A DNA stretch of 64,000 nucleotides from Rhizopus arrhizus (taxonomy: Eukaryota; Mucoromycota; Mucoromycetes; Mucorales; Rhizopodaceae). The notes beneath the pieces are model-generated. The model saw only the letters and a list, made by a program, of their open reading frames with translations. It searched no databases and was not told the origin of the DNA. Position 1 is the stretch's first letter. Every line of letters starts with the position of its first letter. Position numbers and translations under genes: made by a program. The DNA lies in assembly GCA_024220505.1 (NCBI GenBank), contig JAKZZE010000005.1:248001-312000 (forward strand). The letters are read 5' to 3'. Below are positions 33,084 through 49,897 of the stretch, piece by piece.

Positions 33084-34370
33084 ATGACTCCTGAAGAACA
33101 AAAAGAACGTATTAGACAACTCTCAAAGGAGTTAAATCAAGTAGAATACAATTTGACTGATGAAGTAAGAATCAGTGAGATGAAACAAATGCCAAAAAAC
33201 AAAAAACTAAAATAGCAAAGTATCTTGAACAATTCCTGATTGCACGTAGTTGGAATGTGGTATGTTTGTTCTCTTTTATATTTACTTGGAATATTAATTA
33301 TATAATATAAATAGGATGGCGCAAAGGACCAATTATTAAAGACAATCGAATGGAGAAAGGCCAACCAAATAGACTTTCATCCTGTAGCAACAAAGGACAA
33401 TAAATTACCCGTGTTGTATGCTGTACGTGGATATGATAGTATTCCAGATAGTAATCTAGAATCAGTTCCGGGTGTATCTGAAGCTGTGTTGAGAATTAAT
33501 AAATATATGGGTGGTACATGTCTTCATAAAATAGATAGAGAAGGCTGCCCTGTTTATATTGAAAGATTGGTAAATGATAATAATAAATAGAGGAAAAAGC
33601 GTTAACATAAAAGTAGGGTTATCATGAAGCAAAAGACATAGCAAAAAATGTAAAAATAGAAGAAGTTGAAGGCTATCATCTAGCATGTAATGAATTTTTA
33701 CATCGAGTGGTTATGAAAGATTGTTCAAAGAAAGCAGGTCGCCCTATCAATCGAGAAACGGTTATATTTGATTGTACAGGCATGGGCTGGCGTCGTAAGT
33801 TTTATCATTTAAAAACAAGGGCTTTATATAATTTTTATATAATAGAACTACATATGCCAGCCTTAAATTTCATACGTGCTATAGCTGATTGCGACCAAAA
33901 ATATTATCCAGAAACACTCAACAAGTTCTTCCTTGTCAATGCGCCTTCAGCATTTGTCTACGTTTGGAAAATAGTTAAAGCTTGGCTTGATCCAGGAGTA
34001 AACGTTTTCTATTTGATAGTCATTTGTAATTAACTTTTTTCTATAGACAATTGCAAAGATACAAATCCTTGGGTCGGATTATAAAGATGCTTTATTGAAG
34101 CAAATCCCATCAGAGAACTTACCTTCTTTCTTGGGTGGTGAATGTACATGTCAACATATGGATGGTGGATGTGTACCTTCTCAAGGTAAAAGGAAGATAA
34201 ATACAGTACTCTACTTACTGAGACTCATCTTGTTTTAAAAAGTGTTGAAAAATGCAAAACCTTTGATAGCTACAAAAGACAACGAAACAGTATCAACTGC
34301 TTATAATACCCAAATTATGAATGAAGCTAAAACTTCCGATACTGTTCGAGGTCCAAGTTTCTATGAATAA
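33084..34370 (+). CDS. Sec14-like CRAL-TRIO lipid-transfer protein
   Basis: Seven exons (33084-33164, 33221-33259, 33315-33569, 33617-33794, 33846-33997, 34047-34185, 34243-34370) give 323 aa. The CRAL-TRIO-N helix region contains LEQFLIARSWNVDGAKDQLL and TIEWRK. The lipid-binding domain follows with CPVYIERLGY, VIFDCTGMGW, YPETLNKFFLVNAPSAFVYV and WLDPGTIAKIQILG. The C-terminus has the LPSFLGGECTCQHMDGGC segment typical of Sec14. Sec14 proteins exchange phosphatidylinositol and phosphatidylcholine on Golgi and plasma membranes. The second exon (39 nt) starts at 33221 because only the acceptor CAAAG keeps the frame. Which Sec14 paralogue this is cannot be said. Confidence 0.92.
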
Positions 34371-35475
34371 AACAAAATGGTACAATGAATGATTCTGTCA
34401 TTATAAATACTTTCTCTTACATTATTTACTTTTCTTTTTTGATTTATAACATACGCTTGTCTATTGTAAAAGAATTGCTTTTAAGAAATGCCTGTTTCGT
34501 GGTTGATGGTGACACTATTGGTTATTGATCCTTACTAATCACTGATAATGTTTTCAAATACAATAATGCTTTCAATAGTTTAACGTAGTATGAGTATAGA
34601 AGTGCTAATATCTTATATAGTACAAGTCCTTGAGGATTGCTTATAAGATAGATTTAAGCAGCATTCATTCATATAAATATAGTTTACTCTTACACAAAAA
34701 CTTTTAAAAATATGTTTCTTTGTGAGTATGTATGCAAAATAATACTCTATTGAACGTATCAATGTGGAGTGTCTAACACTTTTAATCTTAGTCGATTACT
34801 TACCAAAGTGTTAAGCAGAGAATCATTTGATTGTCTATAGCGTCGTGATATTAAAGCCCTTGTTTTAATTATCGTTTCCCGAGCAATTTTTCCTTTAATA
34901 TTTGTCAACAAAATGCTAGTGTTTTTTTTTATTGTTCTGTATTTATCAAAATCGAGTCATTGATTAAGAGGTAGGCAGAAGATAACACATTTTTGAAACT
35001 TGGATACCGGTTCTTTTGATGTATAATAAGAAGTACGCTGTAATGAAGAAAGTAGCTTAAAAGACAATGAATAACAACAAATATGGCTTATGTTTCTATA
35101 GTTTTATTTTGTCATTTAAAATGATTCAAAAATTATGGTTATTTCCGATAGTTGATGACCACCACTACAGTGCACATTGATATTTAAGTGATTAAACATA
35201 AACTTTGTACAATTGATGTTACTAGTAAAATTTGAACCATTTAATTCCTTAAATTAGCTCGCAGCTTTCAGTATCATACAATGTACATTGACCAAATCAA
35301 GACCACAGCAAGATATATTTGTTGCTTACATGCCTTTTAATAAGATTAAACCCCGCTTTGTGAATCATGTTACACAATAAAAACGCCTCTTAAACCTGTG
35401 AAAGATACTAGAAATGTGACTTGTCAACGACTTCTTTTTGGTAGAGGGAAAAAAAAAAAACAAGATCCTTCAAGA
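34371..35475. other. Intergenic, no gene recognised
   Basis: AT-rich spacer; no coding or repeat signal recognised. Confidence 0.5.
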
Positions 35476-36473
35476 ATGACAGACCTAGTAGATAATGACT
35501 TATTTGCCTTTGACGATGATGTTTTTACAGCCAGTAAAGAGAAGCAAGAAATCTCAATTTCCAATATTGAATATCAGGCAAAAATTGATACGGATGGAGT
35601 ATGTTTACAAGAAGCTATACATCAGCAAACTGATCTAACAGTTTATTATAGTGGTTCCATACAGACAAACCCATTGACGAATTAATGTTAGAAACACATG
35701 GACCAAATCAACTCAAGAGCTCGATTGAGCATGACTATTTGTACAAAAGATATGACCGAGCCTTAAGTAAATGCCTAGAATATATTAGAGTTGCTCGCAC
35801 AAACGATCAGTGTAAAGTGAGTGGGACAAAGGAGATATCAGAAATAGCAATGCACTGCTCTGTCAAATTGAACAACCTGGACGTACTAAAAGAATTACTG
35901 GATGAGAAACAAGTAATAAAACATACCTTTTTGATATGCAAATTGTAACATGACTCTTGATAGCTTACGATAGATACGGGTCTATTGTTAACAAGAGGAA
36001 AGTTCCTTCCGTTAGTAGGTCGATATAGAGAAGCAATGAATAGTTATGTAGAATATCACAAAGAAAGAAAGTTAGATTATAAAGTATGGGCTGAAATGGC
36101 AAATGTATTTATGAAGACAGCAGAGAAAGACAATAGAGAACAAGAAATGAGATATCATTTGGCGAATCTTTCTATGATTCGTGCCATACACATTTATACG
36201 AACTCAAGGTGGAGAAATAAAATTGAGTTTGTAAAGAATAGATTTGAAAAGGAATTGAATTTGCTGGAAGAAAAGTTGGAGTTAACAAAGAGTAAGCAAG
36301 GAAATGCAGATAAATTTGTAGAATGGATGGCAAATGAAGCGAAGAGTATTGAATTAGCTGGATTAGATGGGTTCGACTGGGAAGATATTGTCTGGATATA
36401 TAAAGATTGGATTCTTAGACAAGATATTGAAATAGAAGAAGATCATGCAATAAAAGCGGCTAAAGACTTGTAG
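35476..36473 (+). CDS. TPR-like helical protein, unknown role
   Basis: Three exons (35476-35598, 35652-35912, 35964-36473) give 297 aa. ATG 35476 was chosen because the longer frame upstream has only a GTG and a purine run. The N-terminus is acidic (DNDLFAFDDDVF). It is followed by helix pairs that look like tetratricopeptide repeats: LYKRYDRALSKCLEYIRVAR, ISEIAMHCSVKLNNLDVLKE, FLPLVGRYREAMNSYVEYHK and DYKVWAEMANVFMKTAEKD. A long charged helix (IEFVKNRFEKELNLLEEKLE) and an acidic tail end the protein. No signal or membrane segment. TPR proteins are protein-binding scaffolds; I cannot name the family, though it is vaguely like the small TPR proteins related to animal C8orf76. Confidence 0.75.
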
Positions 36474-36694
36474 ATTTCGTTAATAATTTTAACTGCAATA
36501 TTTTCTTTTGCTAGCTCTGTCTTTTAATGTGTTTATTAAACAAGACATGTTTACATCATACAATGTCAATAACCGCATAAAACAGATTCCTTGTTAGTCT
36601 CTTTAGAAAGTATTTTAGACGTAAAGGTAGTCTCTATTATTTCAGTCATAAAGAAAATAAGTGTATACATGTTCCAATGGAAGAGCTCTTTTAT

Positions 36695-37543
36695 TTAAAA
36701 GAAGCAAAAAGACAGCACTTTTCTCTTGATGTCTTCTGGTAAAAAAGGAATAGTATTTCCAGTAGATGCGCTCTTTGATAATCCAGGACCATCATCTTTA
36801 ACTATAATAATTGGTGTTTTTGTAGTTTGTAATCTGCATTTAAATATGCCTGTTCCTGAATAATGGCTTCTATATTTCTCTTTATTTTTTGATCGGACAA
36901 TGATTGCTGAAGGTTGATACATCTTTATCTAACGTCCATTAAAAAATAAAACCAAACCATATGCTTGCTTACCATTTGATCTAACACATGGTCTGGGCTA
37001 TTGTATGATAATTCAATAATAACACTGATCTATAACCAAACATTAATAACTCAGTAGGCCATGTATTTGATATAACCTTCAGTTTTGCTTTGTTGAGATC
37101 CTTTATCCAATTCATGATTTGTTCTCCTTTCTCTCTTAATGTCATTGGATCTGGCAAAAAAGAGGATAAATGAATATTTCTTTTGTAATCATTACTGTCA
37201 TTTTACTTTCTATAGTACTACTGTTGTATGAACCCACTACTACTATTTCATCTCCTTCATCTATCAAATCCTTATTTTTATATAATCAACATCTGTACAG
37301 TAATAATAATGAATTATTTACTTCTAGGGCAAACTTAATAGAATCTGTTGTTCCATCATAGAGATCTAAAGCAATCATAAATTTCCGTGTTCTTATTGTT
37401 CTCGTGAAATCAAAACTCGTGTGTCTCAATGTGAATGAACGATGAATGTCAGTCAGATTATTAAATGACACTCTCTTTCTATAGCCAAATTTTTTTTCAC
37501 TTGATAAAGACTCATCTGTATTATCTTCACTGTTGGCATCCAT
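36695..37543 (-). CDS. Universal stress protein (Usp) family protein
   Basis: Five exons (37543-37322, 37270-37207, 37150-37077, 37029-36973, 36928-36695) join in phase to 216 aa. After a polar N-terminus with KRVSFNNLTDIHRSFTLRHT comes the Usp fold start RKFMIALDLYDGTTDSIKFA. Then come EGDEIVVVGSYNS, a helix REKGEQIMNWIKDLNKAKLK, SVIIELSYNSPDHVLDQMIK and YQPSAIIVRSKNK. These match the alternating beta/alpha order of UspA-like fungal proteins, which bind nucleotides and respond to stress. The usual G-x2-G-x9-G-S loop is only loosely kept (HYSGTGIFKC), so ATP binding is uncertain. The assembly depends on three short internal exons, each supported by GTAA/GTTA donors and in-phase joins. Confidence 0.78.
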
Positions 37544-37681
37544 GGTTTTTTAATTATAAAAAGAAGAGAGAAGAGAAAAAGAGAGTGAAGTATAATCCAT
37601 AAATAAATATTCCCCGATCACAAGCAGAAAATGGGGGTTATTTTTCTTTTTTTTTGCATAAAGTGTAACCATGGTAATTTT

Positions 37682-38655
37682 TTATTGTGAAGAGGGTGGC
37701 CACTGCTGTCCATCTAATGGATACTGTTTTAACTTTGCAATATGTGAATGCTCGATGTGATATTTTAATCCATTTAGGTTTTTGTATCGTTTGTTACAAT
37801 AACCTATAGTACACATGTATGGCTTTTGTGCATCTCTTTCTGCTTCACTTAATTCATCTTCTTCTGAATGACCATGTACTTGATGGTACTTTAAGCCATT
37901 GGGATTCTTGTATGCTTTATCACATCCTGCTATTTGACATTTATAAGGTTTATCTTGTCCATCATCTATTATAATAACACACGTTCATACAAAAAAGAAA
38001 GAACATACGATGAATAAATCTTATTTACCACAAGTTTGATATAAAACTTCCGCATTAAGGAAATTAAGATCTGGTGTACCCGATTTATGTTCAGTATCAT
38101 GACTTGTATGATTATTATTCACTAAATTTGGTAATGCTTGCTTTAAAATCTCTTCTGTATGTCTTCCCAGCTTAGGACTCATGTCTCTTCTTTCCTGTAT
38201 ATTGGCCTTTTCCCGAAAATTTTCAAAATTTCTTAATAGTGGACTCAATGCAGCTATTTCATGCGGTTGGGTGGGCAGTGGAAAAGTATCGATGTCATCC
38301 ATTGGTAAATCATTATCTTTGGTCGGTTCAGGTTCTTCTTCTATAGGTGCATGATGATGCTCTTCATAGTGGTGAAGTAGTTCATGAAGATCCTTTATAT
38401 GTGTTCCGCAACAGACCAAATCACTGCAAAAATTCGATTCTAATTCCCTTTGGTGAAGAAAACTGTCTCTATGTTGAAAAATGGCTGGCATAGTATGTGA
38501 CGAAGGTGAATAAGACATTCCTGTTACACCTGTTACATTGTTATTGTTATTGTTACTACATAAAGAAATGTCAACTTTTAATCTTTTTTTTGTTGCATGT
38601 AAGTGGCTTACGTTGGATTACGTTTAAATGTAATGTTTATGTTTTGTGAAGCCAT
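37682..38655 (-). CDS. SFP1: Sfp1-like C2H2 zinc-finger transcription factor
   Basis: Three exons (38655-38612, 38555-38029, 37965-37682) give 284 aa. The first finger is atypical and early (FCSDLVCCGTHIKDLHELLH, HYEEHH), as in fungal Sfp1 proteins. A long acidic/polar middle follows. Two C-terminal fingers are YKCQIAGCDKAYKNPNGLKY..H and YMCTIGYCNKRYKNLNGLKY..HSH, with the NGLKYH core characteristic of the Sfp1 family. In yeast Sfp1 drives ribosomal protein and ribosome-biogenesis genes under nutrient control. Here the protein is much shorter than yeast Sfp1 but carries all three fingers. The functional role is inferred from the family. Confidence 0.87.
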
Positions 38656-41724
<3,069 letters not shown>

Positions 41725-41956
41725 ATTGATACGATCCGAGCTACATAAAAATTAACTTTCCTGTACAAATACCCTCCTGTCTTTTTTTGTATTTAATCTT
41801 TTTTTTTCTTTCCTTGAATAAAGAGTAAAAGTTCTTAATGTAGAAAACTTTTATCATCTACTGAAATAGGCGTCAGATATAAGTTATCGAACGTTGTGTT
41901 GCAGAATAAATAAATAAAAAGCCTTACAGATAGCGAAACGTGCTTATCTTCAACAT

Positions 41957-42368
41957 ACAGTCATCTATATTTAGTTCGTCAGGTCTCACTCCTTTTTTAC
42001 TGTTGAAAGTTTTAGCAAATTTTCATTAAATATAGCAGTTGGATGCACCAGATCTGCCAACACTCAGATATTCAAGCATCTTTGCAGAAAATTAAGCAAC
42101 GCAATAATATATTAACAAGCCATATTTCAACTTGGCAGTGCCAAGAATTCTCATTAAAGTAATATTTTTAAGCGAAGGAATGTTTCTGCTGTTTACGATC
42201 AACCATAACCCATGGATATAGAGACAGACGATACCTGTATTGGCGCGTTAGTTATAAAGAAAACCCGATAAAGTGTTTCTTATAGAGAGGACAAACTATT
42301 ATCTCTTTCAAATCGTTCAAAGGATAGAAGCTTTGTGCTCCTTGTGGGCGCTACGAGAAACACAATGA
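41957..42368 (+). repeat. Dispersed repeat, copy 2 (direct copy of 21433-21845)
   Basis: See the copy at 21433-21845. Shared over about 410 bp, including AAGCAACGCAATAATATATT and CGATACCTGTATTGGCGCGT. It sits about 230 bp downstream of HSP60, so it may be a recent insertion there. Confidence 0.85.
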
Positions 42369-43945
42369 AGAGAACATGAGTAAACTTATTCTAGTTAGAC
42401 AGGTGAGTCCCTTCTCAGAATTAGAGCGGTAGATAAACATGCCTGCTATAAAAGAAGCAAAATTATAAAATTGTTTTAGTAAGGTAAAGAAAGGACAGCT
42501 TTGGGGCGGGAGGGCTTTGCTCCAAGTCAAGTACTTTTTAGAAAATCCAATTTGGGCTCAGGAGATATGCTACCGAAGGCAGATTTGTCTCTGTTGAAGT
42601 CATCTTGCAGAACACTAGCATTTTTTTCTACTAATTGCTAATAATTCCCGAGTTAGAGAATTATTTGGTGAAAAAAATTGCAACCCTTTTAAAAAAATAG
42701 AGTTTGCGATAGATCAACTTTTAGAAATTGACCAGTTTGATTTTTGGTGTATGGGAGCAGGATAGTTTCCCCGTAGGGTTGCGTTACATTACCCTCACCA
42801 TCATGGTTAGGTTTTAGCGCGATTAGCTGCATCTTGGGTCATAACAGCATATTTGGGCTTCATAAGAAAATTTAAATATATTTTGCTTACTACATGTCTG
42901 CAAGCTAACCATGGTTAACTTTTTATTCTCCTTTTGTTCAAGACTGCAAACTCGAGCAATGTAACCTGAGATATACTTGACTTCAGTTACGACCTTTACA
43001 TTGTCCGTAATTACTTTTCGTTTAACATCGCCATTTTTGACAAACTCGCAGCTTTCAATGTCATGCTCCTTTTGTCTTGGCAAAGCATCAAACGAAGATC
43101 AACCTTGTAAGATTCTCTGGTTTTGTAACATTGTTATAAACCAGAGAACGCACTTTGGTTGAAGCAACGCTTCCTATCTCTGTTCAAGCTATTGCGTTAT
43201 TCTTGCCAAGTTAACTTTCCTTTACTTACAATCTAAGCCTAATAATTGAGTTATCAAAGACTATCTCAAAGATAGAACTGTAAAAAATTATAAATATATT
43301 GTTTTCTAACATATTTTCAAGCGAGAAGTTTAAATATCCCCTCTTTTAGCAGCCATTATGCCTTTTTTTTTCGCTTCTGCCCTTTTAAAAATTCTTATAG
43401 TTCTCTTCTCTCCTTTTTACAACAATATCAAGCAGTGAAATGAACAATTTTAACAACAACCGCACTCATCATGAGCAAATTTTCTACCATGAAAAAGTGG
43501 TTCATCTTCAGTTTGACTGCGGGGCTTCATTTCTGTTTTGACAACAAAGCGTACTAGAATTACTTGCAGGAGTAAAATTAATTATACTTTTTTACAAGTT
43601 ATATCACTGACTCTCAATAAGATGTTGTACGTATAGTCCAGTGCAAAAAAAGGTTTTTTGAAGAAAAGAAAAGAAAAGAAATTATGTGATCACGAAAAAC
43701 ACAAACAATGCAAATTGCTTGATGTTTTAAGGAGGCATAATTAAGTATTCGTTTGAAATGGAATTTTAGATGTAAATCCTTCTCTGAGCCAACTCCCAAT
43801 TATACCATTACTTTTAATAATGATTATCTTTCTGGCTGTTCATGCTTTGATTAATTTGGATTATACAAGCATATACTTGTTGTTTCAAGTATAAATAGAT
43901 CTCTTATACTGCTATAAAATTCAATTTTTCCAGTAATATCAATGG

Positions 43946-43978
<33 letters not shown>

Positions 43979-44275
43979 CAGTAATTGATTAAGCTTATAA
44001 TAAATGTTTAGAATAACAAAGATCGTCTAGCAATGTTGCCTATAGATCGTTAAACAGGGTTTCTTTCTTTTGAAAAGTACAGGAGCAATCTTAAGATGTT
44101 GAATAACAGAAAACTTGAATAATATATTATATGATAATGCCATCTCCCCAAGCTCGACCCCTAATAGGCAAAATCAAATACATATTCTTCAAAAATGCAC
44201 GATTTAGTTTCTCTGTAGTTGCCCAAAGTGGGAGTATTTACAAACATTCAAGGGATGGAATATTTTTACTGTTTA
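42369..44275. other. Decayed sequence, no intact gene
   Basis: A minus-strand frame at 42823-43083 (with EVKYISGYIARVC) has the look of a transposon-protein remnant, but too little is left to name it. An A37-like tract lies at 43945-43977. Nothing else recognised. Confidence 0.4.
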
Positions 44276-44966
44276 TTACGATTGCAAACATTTAAGGCTT
44301 AGTGGTAATCGGAGAGCTTTGAGTGTATAGTCATGTTTTTTTTTTTTTGCCTTATGCTTTGGCTGTAACCAACTCAAAGACCGCCAACTTTTCTGCTTGC
44401 TTAATTGTGCTTTGCAAAATGGAATAAGCTTCTTCCGGTTTGAGATTACAGTGTTGAACTTTGAGGTATTCAGGTTACTCTTAGATTCCCACAGCAGTGT
44501 AGACTTGGAATCTTGTGTTGTTTGTAATGCTATGAATATAACTAACAGCTTGCGCTGTGTCCACATTGTGCCACTTGAGCTCCGGTACAAGCTTTTTGTT
44601 GATTCTTTGTTGGGTTGTCCAGGGATGATGAACATACTTGTTTGAATTTTCTGAAATTTTCTTGAAGCTACTGTGAGAAAATTTCTTCCAAGTAGGAAGA
44701 GATGTCCTGTAGGAGATAAGTTTCTGAGCTTTCTGGGTTTGCTCTTTAATATCCAAGAATTACTTACTTGCTGAGCTCTTTGAAGAGCTTGTCGACTTGT
44801 TCTTTTGTATAGAGAGTAAATTGTTAATTATGAATACCTGCCATAAGTTGTTCACCTTGCACGGCTTAGGAAAAGTGAAATACTTTGTTATTATATAATA
44901 TAAATGGAAAATAAAGCGTGTCTCAGAGTGCATGTACCATATTGGAAGTCCAAGTGAAATCAACAA
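44276..44966 (-). pseudogene. Probable decayed coding region, unknown
   Basis: Minus-strand frames look coding in pieces (KAQKLISYRTSLPTWKKFSH, VPELKWHNVDTAQAVSYIHS, KPEEAYSILQSTIKQAEKLA). They are separated by stops and need more than one frame. Possible splice sites occur near 44820-44770. I cannot name the family, and it may be a host pseudogene or a transposon remnant. Confidence 0.3.
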
Positions 44967-45182
44967 GTATTATGCTAAACGCAAAGAATAATCAAATTTC
45001 AAAGACTGTGTTTTATCTTACACTTTTTTAGAATCATACCTAGCGTTACATTGGGCTTATTTTACAACTTATGTTTATTTGTTATCCATAAATAAAACAA
45101 ATAGAGAGGGAAAATTTAATTATTCAGCGAAAGTGAATACAACCTTTTAATGTTAACACTATGAACTGATTGATCATTTTCT

Positions 45183-47797
45183 TTAAAAATTCATTAGTGG
45201 AGTGTTTCGGGTCCCTTTAGGATAAACCAAAAGTGTTGCGACAAATAGACCTACAGAAATACCTGTATAGAAGAAAATAAGCACTTCTTTACATAAACCA
45301 AAGTCCTCTTATTTACCAATACAAGTCTCAATCATACTAAGCGCAAATCCTGCCCCTTGATTTGCAAACTCACCATGTTCATTCCTTCCAAAGAATCCCA
45401 ACGCAGCCTTTAAGCCTGCAATTCTCATTTTGTCAGTGATACAGAATCGTGGGAAATTTGTTAGTTTTTATTTTACCTAAACTACCTGGGACCATGTAGA
45501 AAATCTATTAATATCAAAGTAAGATTGCATATCCTGCATGCACCAATTCTTCTTTACTTACACCTAATATAACGGCATCCAAATGCATCTTGCCTGTCAT
45601 CTTACTCAGAACATTACCCAAAAGACCAACAACAAAAGCAGGAACGACCTGTAACACCTGGCTTGGCGCAGAGGTATAACAAGCCAAGGCATAGGTAACA
45701 ACAAACCCTGTAGCAGCAACAAGAATCATCACTGGCCATCTTGGAGGTCTTGCTCTCAAAAAGATGCAGTAAGTGACAGCAAAGAGTGGTACAGTTAGAA
45801 AATAAAACCACTTTGAAATGATTGCTCTGCATGTGTTGGATAAGGATGCATCTCGACATGCTTTCGCCACACCTTGTGCCGAAACAGACTCTGGATCAAT
45901 CGTACTGAACATTTGGGATCCCATTTCAATGCCGTATCCCAGTAAAAATGCATAGATAATAGCGTATACCATTCTTATAACCCCACTGACCAATTGGCGG
46001 GAGATCAATTCGATAATAGAGATGGTTATAGTATAACCAGGTAGTATGATGATAAAAGAAGCAAAAGCAACGGGTGTAAAGCAGAAACCATATCTCCATA
46101 CAGCTAAAAGATAGAATAAGTTATCGTCTCTAAAAAGATAACTTTCTCTCCTCTTTTATACCTCTTGAAACAAATCCTATAAATATACAAACAGTTATTT
46201 CCCAAATAGGCTGCAAGCTCAAGTAATGTCCACTTAGTAACTCGTAAAGGGCAAAAAAGACTTTTTATACTATCAGTTTTTTTTTTCTTCGTTACAAGTT
46301 TATATTTAAACTTACTAGCTAATGCAGCAGATAAACCGCCTTCTTTAAAATCACCTCCATAGAACATGACGCTACCACAAAAGCTTGCAACAGCATAAAC
46401 AAAAGGAGTTATAAAGGCAGGATAAAAGGGTGGTTCTGCTTCAACTTGATCTATAAACTCGAGTGCTTCGTCTACTGTGACCTCTCCATGAGAGACCAAT
46501 TTTTCAAGGCGGAAAATCTCCCCTAATTTATGCATATCAAACAATTGTGAACATCGAATGAAATGTGTCTGTGTTGTATGTGTTGACTGATCCACAAAAG
46601 TTAGAAACATGACGTTGGGTATATAGACATACTCTGCTTCGATACCCAGCGTACTAGAGACCTGCCTCATGATGCATTCCAGTCTGTGCGCTGGTGCTCC
46701 ATAAAGCATCAGGGCCTTGACTAGTTTACGCAGAAACTCTTGCCTCTGTAAGATACCAGCAATTTCAAACGTGATACGAATACGGTCGTCAAAGGTAAGC
46801 GCATCAAATTGAGAGGATGTGGTATATAGACTGTCGATTGAAGTTCTCCGTGACATGCTGTTGGCATTTGCCATCTTTTTCTTTTGTAGACTGGGTACCA
46901 CGTGCTGACTCGTAGTCAAGTTAGATAACCAACTATTGGGTCTTGATGTAGCTCTCTTGTCAGTACTTGTTGATGGATCATGCATCTCTGAGCTTGAATC
47001 TATTTTCAAGTTGTGTGCAGATGCTGGATCCCGTAATTTGTTTTTTTGAAGCTTTTATGATAGGGTTAGCATTATTTTGGTATTTTATTCACATCCTCAC
47101 CCTACCTTTCTCATTTTGGCGTGTTTCATCTTAGCTAAAAAAGCTTGTCTTCTAAGGTTGTCTAATTTCATCAAACTAGCCAATACGCTTCCATTCGTGT
47201 TGGCCGGACGTGGATTACATGATCTGGACTCTTCAATGGATTCAACAGTACGTTGATTTGATGATCCCTCATGGTTGTGCTGACTGTGCTCATTGATAGC
47301 TACGTTGCTATTCATTTTTGTGCCCAGTATATTTTGGACAAGCTCCTCAGCTTCTGCAATATAATCTCTAAGTCCAGCATGTTGTTTTGTTGGATCAGCT
47401 GTCTCCACAAAATTTTCGACAAGTGTTCCATCAGATTCTACTTTTATTCGCTTTTAAATGCACTTTATATTTAAACGCATTTTCTTTCTAGAATGTTACC
47501 ATTTTTTGACGAAGAAACTGGATTTCTGTTGAGTATATTGATTTCTGATACCGTACTTGATTCCGAATATGAAATGTTGGAATAAACATTTTTGTTCGCA
47601 TGTTCATCTATGTTTGAATTTACAATACTTCCAGAAAGTGTTATTGGTTGAATATTATCGTTACTACTATTATCGGTAGAGGGATTTATTTGTGTGGGTA
47701 ATAAAGTCTTTGATTGAGTTGGTTGTATCGGCATTGAGCTTGAACTTAAATAATTGCTATTTGTGTTGTTTAATTGTGGGACATGAATGTTTCCCAT
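45183..47797 (-). CDS. Prm10/ThrE-like multi-pass membrane protein
   Basis: Eight exons (47797-47500, 47437-47106, 47051-46316, 46260-46162, 46103-45564, 45485-45477, 45415-45317, 45262-45183) join in phase to 730 aa. A long polar, Ser/Asn-rich cytoplasmic N-terminus (about 365 residues) precedes the ThrE domain: FLRKLVKALMLYGAPAHRLE, then VYIPNVMFLTFVD. About ten hydrophobic segments follow, with PAFITPFVYAVASFCGSVMF, GFCFTPVAFASFIIILPGY, VVPAFVVGLLGNVLSK and ISVGLFVATLLVYP. It matches the fungal DUF1212/ThrE family (yeast Prm10), related to bacterial threonine/serine exporters; transport substrate in fungi is unproven. One exon is only 9 nt (45477-45485) and is needed to restore GSLGLKAALGFF. 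Confidence 0.88.
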
Positions 47798-48436
47798 TAC
47801 ACATACACTGGGCTTACGGTTATACTGTCAATGAATTGAAAGAAAAAAAAAATAATGTTAATTTCTTTTTTGAAATATAGAATGGACGAAAAAGAAACAT
47901 AGCAATTCCATCAGGTTATTAATAAGTCGTTGTATTAATGCCTTTACTGTTTCCTATTCTATTGGAATGTCAAATGTGCGGGGATACAAAAGTCGAATCT
48001 CATGCGAAGCAATACTTTTGCTTTATGAAAGGGGAAACATGGAAGAAACATCTAGAGAGCTGAAAGATAAAAATACGTGTTTCGTTTATGTTTGCAAAAT
48101 ATGATGCAGACTGTGGTATGTTCTTTGTTCAAGTATTTTTTATTGGCCTTATAGAAGAATGCATATGTTGAAAATATATATTTTTATTTCTGAATCTTAT
48201 TTTAAATTAGAACAGACTTGTTGATATCTCACTACATTCACGTTCAACGATTACTAGTCTGACATGAAAAACTTGGAAAATTAAGCTATATATTCATTTG
48301 CATTAGCACTTGTTAATCAACGCGAAAGCCTTATATGCGGCATACAGCTTTATTTCGTATATAAATCTATAAGTTCACGAATATAAATTAGGGGCTTTAT
48401 AGTGCCATATTATTTATAATTGAAGAGCACATTCTG
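47798..48436. other. Intergenic, no gene recognised
   Basis: AT-rich spacer; upstream side of the Prm10-like gene and downstream side of the aspartic protease. Confidence 0.5.

Positions 48437-49897
<1,461 letters not shown>

Noticed and set aside
35398..35475. Longer N-terminus for the TPR-like protein
   Set aside because: It would need a GTG start and translate a purine run; the ATG at 35476 fits the family-like acidic start.
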